Positions 60,280 to 64,000 of a stretch of 64,000 nucleotides of DNA are shown piece by piece (position 1 is the stretch's first letter; every line of letters begins with the position of its first letter). This DNA comes from Microbacterium sp. 1.5R (GTDB taxonomy: Bacteria > Actinomycetota > Actinomycetes > Actinomycetales > Microbacteriaceae). The notes beneath the pieces were generated by a model. It made no database searches, was not told the DNA's origin, and saw only the letters and a program-made list of their open reading frames with translations. The position numbers and the translations under genes were made by a program. The DNA lies in the NCBI RefSeq assembly GCF_001889265.1, contig NZ_CP018151.1, forward strand, positions 1,302,001-1,366,000. Direction: 5' to 3'.

Positions 60280-61484
60280 CTCGCGAGCAGCCGCCGCAGG
60301 TTGCTGCCGACCGCCTCGGTCTCGATGAGGAAGCCGTCATGCCCGAAATCGCTGTTCAGCACCACGGCTTCGGTGCCGTCGAGGGTGTTCGGGATGCTGC
60401 GGGAGATGCGGTGCTGTCCGTCGACGGGGAAGAGGCGGTCGCTGTCGATGCCGAGGACGAGCGTCGTCGCCGTCACGGCGCGCAGCGCCTCTTCGACCCC
60501 GCCGCGGTCGCGGCCGACGTCGTGCGAGTTCATCGCCTCGACGAGGGTGATGTAGCTGTTCGCGTCGAAACGGCGGGTGAACTTGTTGCCGTGGAAGTCC
60601 AGGTACGACTCGACCGCGAAACGTCCGCCATGGCCGAGAGGCGACACCCCTGACTGCCACGAGCGCTGGAACCGCTGGTTGAGCTCGATCGGACTGCGGT
60701 AGTTGAGCAGTGCCATGCGACGGGCGAGCGCCAGGCCGCGGTGCGGGCCGTCGCCGTCGGCCAGATCGTAGTACTCGCCGCCCAGGAACCGGGGATCCAT
60801 CCGGATGGTCTCGAGCTGCACCGTGTTGAGGGCGATCTGATCGGCTGTCGTGACCGGAGGCGATGACAGCACGGCGAGGCGAGCGACGCGCTCGGGGTGC
60901 GAGACCGCCCATTCGAGCGCGTGCATCCCGCCCATGGAGCCGCCGATCACCGCGGCCCAGGTGTCGATGCCCAGCGAGTCGGCGAGGCGTACCTGCGCGG
61001 CGACCTGGTCGCGGATCGTCAGGTAGGGGAAGCGCGAGGCCCACTCGTATCCGGAGGGAGCGATGCTGGCCGGGCCGGTGGATCCCTGGCAGCCGCCGAG
61101 CATGTTGGGTGCGATGACGAACCAGCGGTCGGTGTCGAGCGGTGCTCCGGGGCCGGTGATGTCCTCCCACCAGCCGGCGGTCGGGTGTCCCGCCCCGGCG
61201 GCGCCGCGCACGTGACTGTCGCCGGTGAGCGCATGCAGGACGAGGATCGCGTTGTCCCGGTCGTCGTTCAGCTCGCCCCAGGTCTCGAACGCGAGGCGGA
61301 AGCCCGGGAGCTCGGCGCCGCTCTCGGTCGGGAAAGCGCCGAACGAGGTGAAACGCCGTCCGCCGGCCGGGTCCCCGTCGCGCCAGGCGCCGGTGGCGGG
61401 AGGTCGTGCGCGAAGCAGGCGCACGTCGGCCTCCGTCACGGGCGCCGACGGCACCGTGTCCTCAGAGGTCGTCTGCCAGTCCAT
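60276..61484 (-). CDS. metX: Homoserine O-acetyltransferase
   Basis: A methionine-pathway enzyme (402 residues) that makes O-acetylhomoserine from homoserine and acetyl-CoA. The alpha/beta hydrolase signatures are the catalytic serine in VIGGSMGGMHALEW near residue 173, the catalytic aspartate in LGIDSDRLFPV near 345, and the histidine in DFGHDGFLIE near 378. The start is the ATG at 61482-61484; an antisense extension upstream is not supported. It stands near metY (same strand), separated from it by an EEP-family gene. The GAGAAT-6-ATG before it is a weaker match to the local leaderless pattern. Confidence 0.95.
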   Translation of the reverse strand: MDWQTTSEDTVPSAPVTEADVRLLRARPPATGAWRDGDPAGGRRFTSFGAFPTESGAELPGFRLAFETWGELNDDRDNAILVLHALTGDSHVRGAAGAGHPTAGWWEDITGPGAPLDTDRWFVIAPNMLGGCQGSTGPASIAPSGYEWASRFPYLTIRDQVAAQVRLADSLGIDTWAAVIGGSMGGMHALEWAVSHPERVARLAVLSSPPVTTADQIALNTVQLETIRMDPRFLGGEYYDLADGDGPHRGLALARRMALLNYRSPIELNQRFQRSWQSGVSPLGHGGRFAVESYLDFHGNKFTRRFDANSYITLVEAMNSHDVGRDRGGVEEALRAVTATTLVLGIDSDRLFPVDGQHRISRSIPNTLDGTEAVVLNSDFGHDGFLIETEAVGSNLRRLLAS

Positions 61485-61567
61485 GCTTCCATTCTCGCCT
61501 GACGCGCGACGCGCCGGCCGCAGGTTACGCGCCCGGTGCGCCGCGGACGGATGCGTCGTCGGATCGC

Positions 61568-62503
61568 TCAGAACGCGAGGGTGGTGACCGTCGCCAGGTG
61601 GTCGCTGCTGCCTGCCCGCATGGTCGTCGAACCGAGCACGGTCAGGCCGCGCGTGAAGACATGATCGATCCTGGCGAGCGGGAGTGCGGCGGGCCACGTG
61701 AACCCGAGGGCGCCGTCGGTCGGCCTGACCCAGTCGAGATGAGATCGGATGGCGCCCAGGGCAGGATCTGCAGAGGCGGCGTTGAAGTCGCCGACGACGA
61801 CGACCGACCCCGATGAATCGGCGGCGACGGCATCGGCGATGCCGGACAGCATCGCGTCCCGCTCGCTCTGCACGCCCGGGCGGACGGACGCCGCGTGCAT
61901 GACGTAGACGGCCACGTCGCCGTCCGGCGCATTCACGACCACACGCAGTGCGCGCTTCCAGTCGAGTCCGAGGGACAGCGCCTGCGCATCCGCGATCGGC
62001 AGGCGGCTCCACACGGCGACCGTGCCGACGGCATACGAGTGCGGGTAGTCGGCGGCGAGCGTGTCGCGTGCCGCCGCGAGGCTGTCGGCGTCGAGCTCGG
62101 TGAGGGCGATGACCTCGGCGCCGGAGCCAGCGAGGTCCGTCGCGGATTCCGCCGCGCCACCGGAGTGGGCGCGCACGTTCTGGCTGACGATCCGCACGCC
62201 GGGCGACTCGTCGGCGCTGCCCGAGGCGAAGCCCGGAGCAGACGGAGCGATCGCCAGCATCCACGCGAGGATAGGCACGAGCAGCACCAGGAGGACACGT
62301 CGGGCGAGGAGGAGGGCGACCACCGCCAGCACTCCGAGCGCGAGACCGCACCAGGGGAGAAGCGCAGCGGCCGCGGTTCCCACCACGCCCGGGACCCAGA
62401 CGCACACGATCATGACCAGCACGACCAGTGCGACGACGGCGATGGCTCGCCCCGCGGGTACGTGCGTGCGTCGGCGGGTCGGCGGATGCGTCGTGGCGGC
62501 GAT
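61568..62503 (-). CDS. Endonuclease/exonuclease/phosphatase-family membrane protein
   Basis: About 311 residues: an N-terminal cytoplasmic Arg-rich stretch, about three spans (roughly residues 20-95), then an EEP-fold domain with VRIVSQNVRAHSG near 116, VIALTELDADSLAAAR near 142, VVVVGDFNAASADPAL near 240 and a terminal SSDHLATVTTLAF. Catalytic residues (N, E, D..N, SDH) of the fold are present. The start is uncertain: in this frame there is no ATG, GTG or TTG between the metY terminator and the first membrane span; GAGGAG is followed 6 nt later by ATC at 62501-62503. It is the gene between metY and metX. Confidence 0.78.
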   Translation of the reverse strand: MAATTHPPTRRRTHVPAGRAIAVVALVVLVMIVCVWVPGVVGTAAAALLPWCGLALGVLAVVALLLARRVLLVLLVPILAWMLAIAPSAPGFASGSADESPGVRIVSQNVRAHSGGAAESATDLAGSGAEVIALTELDADSLAAARDTLAADYPHSYAVGTVAVWSRLPIADAQALSLGLDWKRALRVVVNAPDGDVAVYVMHAASVRPGVQSERDAMLSGIADAVAADSSGSVVVVGDFNAASADPALGAIRSHLDWVRPTDGALGFTWPAALPLARIDHVFTRGLTVLGSTTMRAGSSDHLATVTTLAF

Positions 62504-62575
62504 CGTGAGCTCCTCGGGTGGGTTCTCATTGTCGTCCGCGCCGCCTGTGCACGGGCCGAACGAGCCGGGGACGAG

Positions 62576-62605
62576 AAGTGCCCCGAGCCGAAGCCCGGGG
62601 CACTT
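62576..62605 (-). terminator. Terminator hairpin after metY
   Basis: A 13-bp stem (62576-62588 with 62593-62605) that on the minus strand closes a TTCG tetraloop, with one G-T wobble pair. It lies 17 bp after the metY stop and separates it from the EEP-family gene. Confidence 0.82.
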
Positions 62606-62622
62606 GCTCTGCGTGATGGCGG

Positions 62623-63945
62623 TCAGGCGCGAGCGGCCTCCGACACGCGGCGAGCCGCGGCGAGTGCCTCGTCGAGGTCTGCCTTGAGGTCGTCGATGTT
62701 CTCGATGCCCACCGACAGTCGCACGAGGCCGGGGGTGACGCCGGCCGTGAGCTGCTGCTCGGGCGTGAGCTGCGCGTGGGTGGTCGACGCCGGGTGGATG
62801 ACGAGAGAGCGCACGTCGCCGATGTTCGCGAGGTGGCTGAACAGCGACAGGCTGTTGACGAACTCGCGACCGGCTTCGACGCCGCCCTTGAGCTCGAACG
62901 ACAGCACCGCACCGACGCCCTTGGGTGCGTACTGGTTCGCCTTGGCGTACCAGGGGGAAGAGGGCAGGCCAGAGTAGTTGACGGATGCCACGTCGTCCCG
63001 GCTGTCGAGCCACTCGGCGATCTCCTGGGCGTTCTGCACGTGACGCTCGATGCGCAGCGACAGCGTCTCGATGCCCTGGATGAGGTTCCAGGCGCTCTGC
63101 GGCGCGATGGCCGAGCCGAGGTCGCGGAGCAGCTGCACCCGGGCCTTGATGATGTAGGCGAGCGGGTCACCGACCGCGGCGGTGTAGCTCGCGCCGTGGT
63201 ACGACGGGTCGGGCTCGGTGAGGCCGGGGAAGCGCTCGACGTTCTTCGACCACTCGAAGGTGCCGCCGTCGATGATCGCGCCGCCGATGGTGGTTCCGTG
63301 GCCGCCGAGGAACTTGGTGACCGAGTGCACGACGATGTCGGCGCCGTGCTCGAACGGGCGGATCAGGTACGGAGTCGCGATCGTGTTGTCGACGATCAGC
63401 GGGACGCCGCCCTCGTGCGCCACGTCTGCGACGGTGCGGATGTCGAGGATGTTGATCTGCGGGTTGCCGATGGTCTCCGCGAAGAAGAGCTTGGTGTTCG
63501 GTCGCAGCGCGCGGCGCCACTCCTCGGGGTCGTCCTGGTTCTCGACGAACGTGACCTCGATGCCGAGCTTGGCGAGCGTGTACTTGAACAGGTTGTACGT
63601 GCCGCCGTAGATCGAGCTGGACGAGACGATGTGGTCACCGGCCTGCGCGATGTTCAGCACAGCGAACGTCGACGCCGCCTGACCGCTGGCGAGGACCAGG
63701 GCTCCGGTGCCCCCCTCGAGTGCCGCGAGGCGCTGCTCCAGGACGTCCTGCGTCGGGTTCTGGATGCGGGTGTAGATGTTGCCGAACTCCGCCAGGGCGA
63801 ACAGGTTCGCGGCGTGATCCGCGCTGTCGAACACGTAGGACGTGGTCTGGTAGATCGGAGTGGCGCGGGCCTTGGTCACGGGGTCGGGAGCCGCGCCGGA
63901 GTGGATCTGCTTGGTCTCGAAACGCCAGGTCTCGGGTGCGGACAT
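62623..63945 (-). CDS. metY: O-acetylhomoserine sulfhydrylase
   Basis: A PLP-dependent enzyme (440 residues) that makes homocysteine from O-acetylhomoserine and sulfide. Signatures are YQTTSYVFDSADHAANLF near 32-49, ETIGNPQINILDIR near 157, the PLP lysine K211 in VHSVTKFLGGHGTTIGG and the C-terminal RLSVGIENIDDLKADLDEAL near 408-427. AGGGGGA lies 6 nt before the ATG. Only 55 bp of its leader is inside the window; a methionine/SAM riboswitch there cannot be judged. Confidence 0.95.
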   Translation of the reverse strand: MSAPETWRFETKQIHSGAAPDPVTKARATPIYQTTSYVFDSADHAANLFALAEFGNIYTRIQNPTQDVLEQRLAALEGGTGALVLASGQAASTFAVLNIAQAGDHIVSSSSIYGGTYNLFKYTLAKLGIEVTFVENQDDPEEWRRALRPNTKLFFAETIGNPQINILDIRTVADVAHEGGVPLIVDNTIATPYLIRPFEHGADIVVHSVTKFLGGHGTTIGGAIIDGGTFEWSKNVERFPGLTEPDPSYHGASYTAAVGDPLAYIIKARVQLLRDLGSAIAPQSAWNLIQGIETLSLRIERHVQNAQEIAEWLDSRDDVASVNYSGLPSSPWYAKANQYAPKGVGAVLSFELKGGVEAGREFVNSLSLFSHLANIGDVRSLVIHPASTTHAQLTPEQQLTAGVTPGLVRLSVGIENIDDLKADLDEALAAARRVSEAARA

Positions 63946-64000
63946 GTGTTCCCCCTGGAACTGTTGGAAGGTCGATTCGACTGATGTCGTTGATGCGACA

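Noticed and set aside
63946..64000. SAM-responsive riboswitch before metY.
   Set aside because: Only 55 bp of the leader is present, and no riboswitch core can be recognised in it.

Overview
The window is dense, very GC-rich, single-copy chromosomal DNA from an actinobacterium. WhiB proteins, the MtrAB-LpqB system, a PdtaS kinase, a SigR/RsrA pair, a Kgd-type 2-oxoglutarate decarboxylase and a SecA without the zinc tail all point to Actinomycetota. The protein style (many Ala/Asp/Val-rich membrane proteins, short intergenic gaps, family order) suggests Microbacteriaceae, probably Microbacterium or a close relative; the genus is inference. I see no rRNA, tRNA, CRISPR, phage, transposase or integrase gene.

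Layout. (1) 1-7.7 kb is a cell-surface glycan region: the end of a pseudaminic-acid-type synthase gene, a GT29 (sialyltransferase)-like transferase, a coiled-coil protein, a family 2 glycosyltransferase, two tandem O-antigen-ligase-like membrane proteins and manA. (2) 7.8-13.4 kb is the conserved whiB2 neighbourhood: whiB2, a giant GT2-membrane protein, a DUF5719 protein, a zincin-fold remnant and a DUF3499 protein. (3) 13.5-16.5 kb is a three-gene MacAB-like ABC export operon. (4) 16.5-24 kb is an RDD / SpoIIM / DUF58 / MoxR / DUF4350 / DUF4129 / membrane-protein block. (5) 24-35 kb holds mtrA-mtrB-lpqB, a ComF-like gene, hpf, a coiled-coil protein, padR and secA. (6) 34.8-41.4 kb holds an aminotransferase, a CpaE-like ATPase with an SAF protein and an HTH protein, a Rv3235-like gene, pdtaS and whiB1. 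(7) 41.7-47 kb holds bcp, rsgA, aroA, sigR-rsrA and an Eis-like acetyltransferase. (8) 47-64 kb is metabolic: kgd, guaB1, two CNNM-type transporters, an old yellow enzyme, nnrD, a GT87 protein, a thiamine-binding protein, an MFS pump, a Nudix hydrolase, metX, an EEP-family protein and metY.

How the genes fit together. Much of the window (whiB2, manA, DUF3499, mtrAB-lpqB, comF, hpf, secA, Rv3235-like, pdtaS, whiB1, aroA-rsgA, sigR-rsrA) corresponds to genes that in Mycobacterium tuberculosis lie between about Rv3219 and Rv3260, so an old actinobacterial gene neighbourhood survives here in rearranged form. It joins envelope sensing (MtrAB-LpqB), redox and nitric-oxide sensing (SigR/RsrA, WhiB1, Bcp), translation hibernation (HPF, RsgA) and export (SecA).

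The most striking non-coding pattern is promoter placement. At least 20 genes on both strands have a TANNNT box, most often TAGGCT, TAGCCT or TAGACT, ending 6-8 nt before the start codon with no good ribosome-binding site, so a large share of transcripts here should be leaderless. Most convergent gene pairs are separated by long, perfect or near-perfect GC-rich hairpins without a T-tract.
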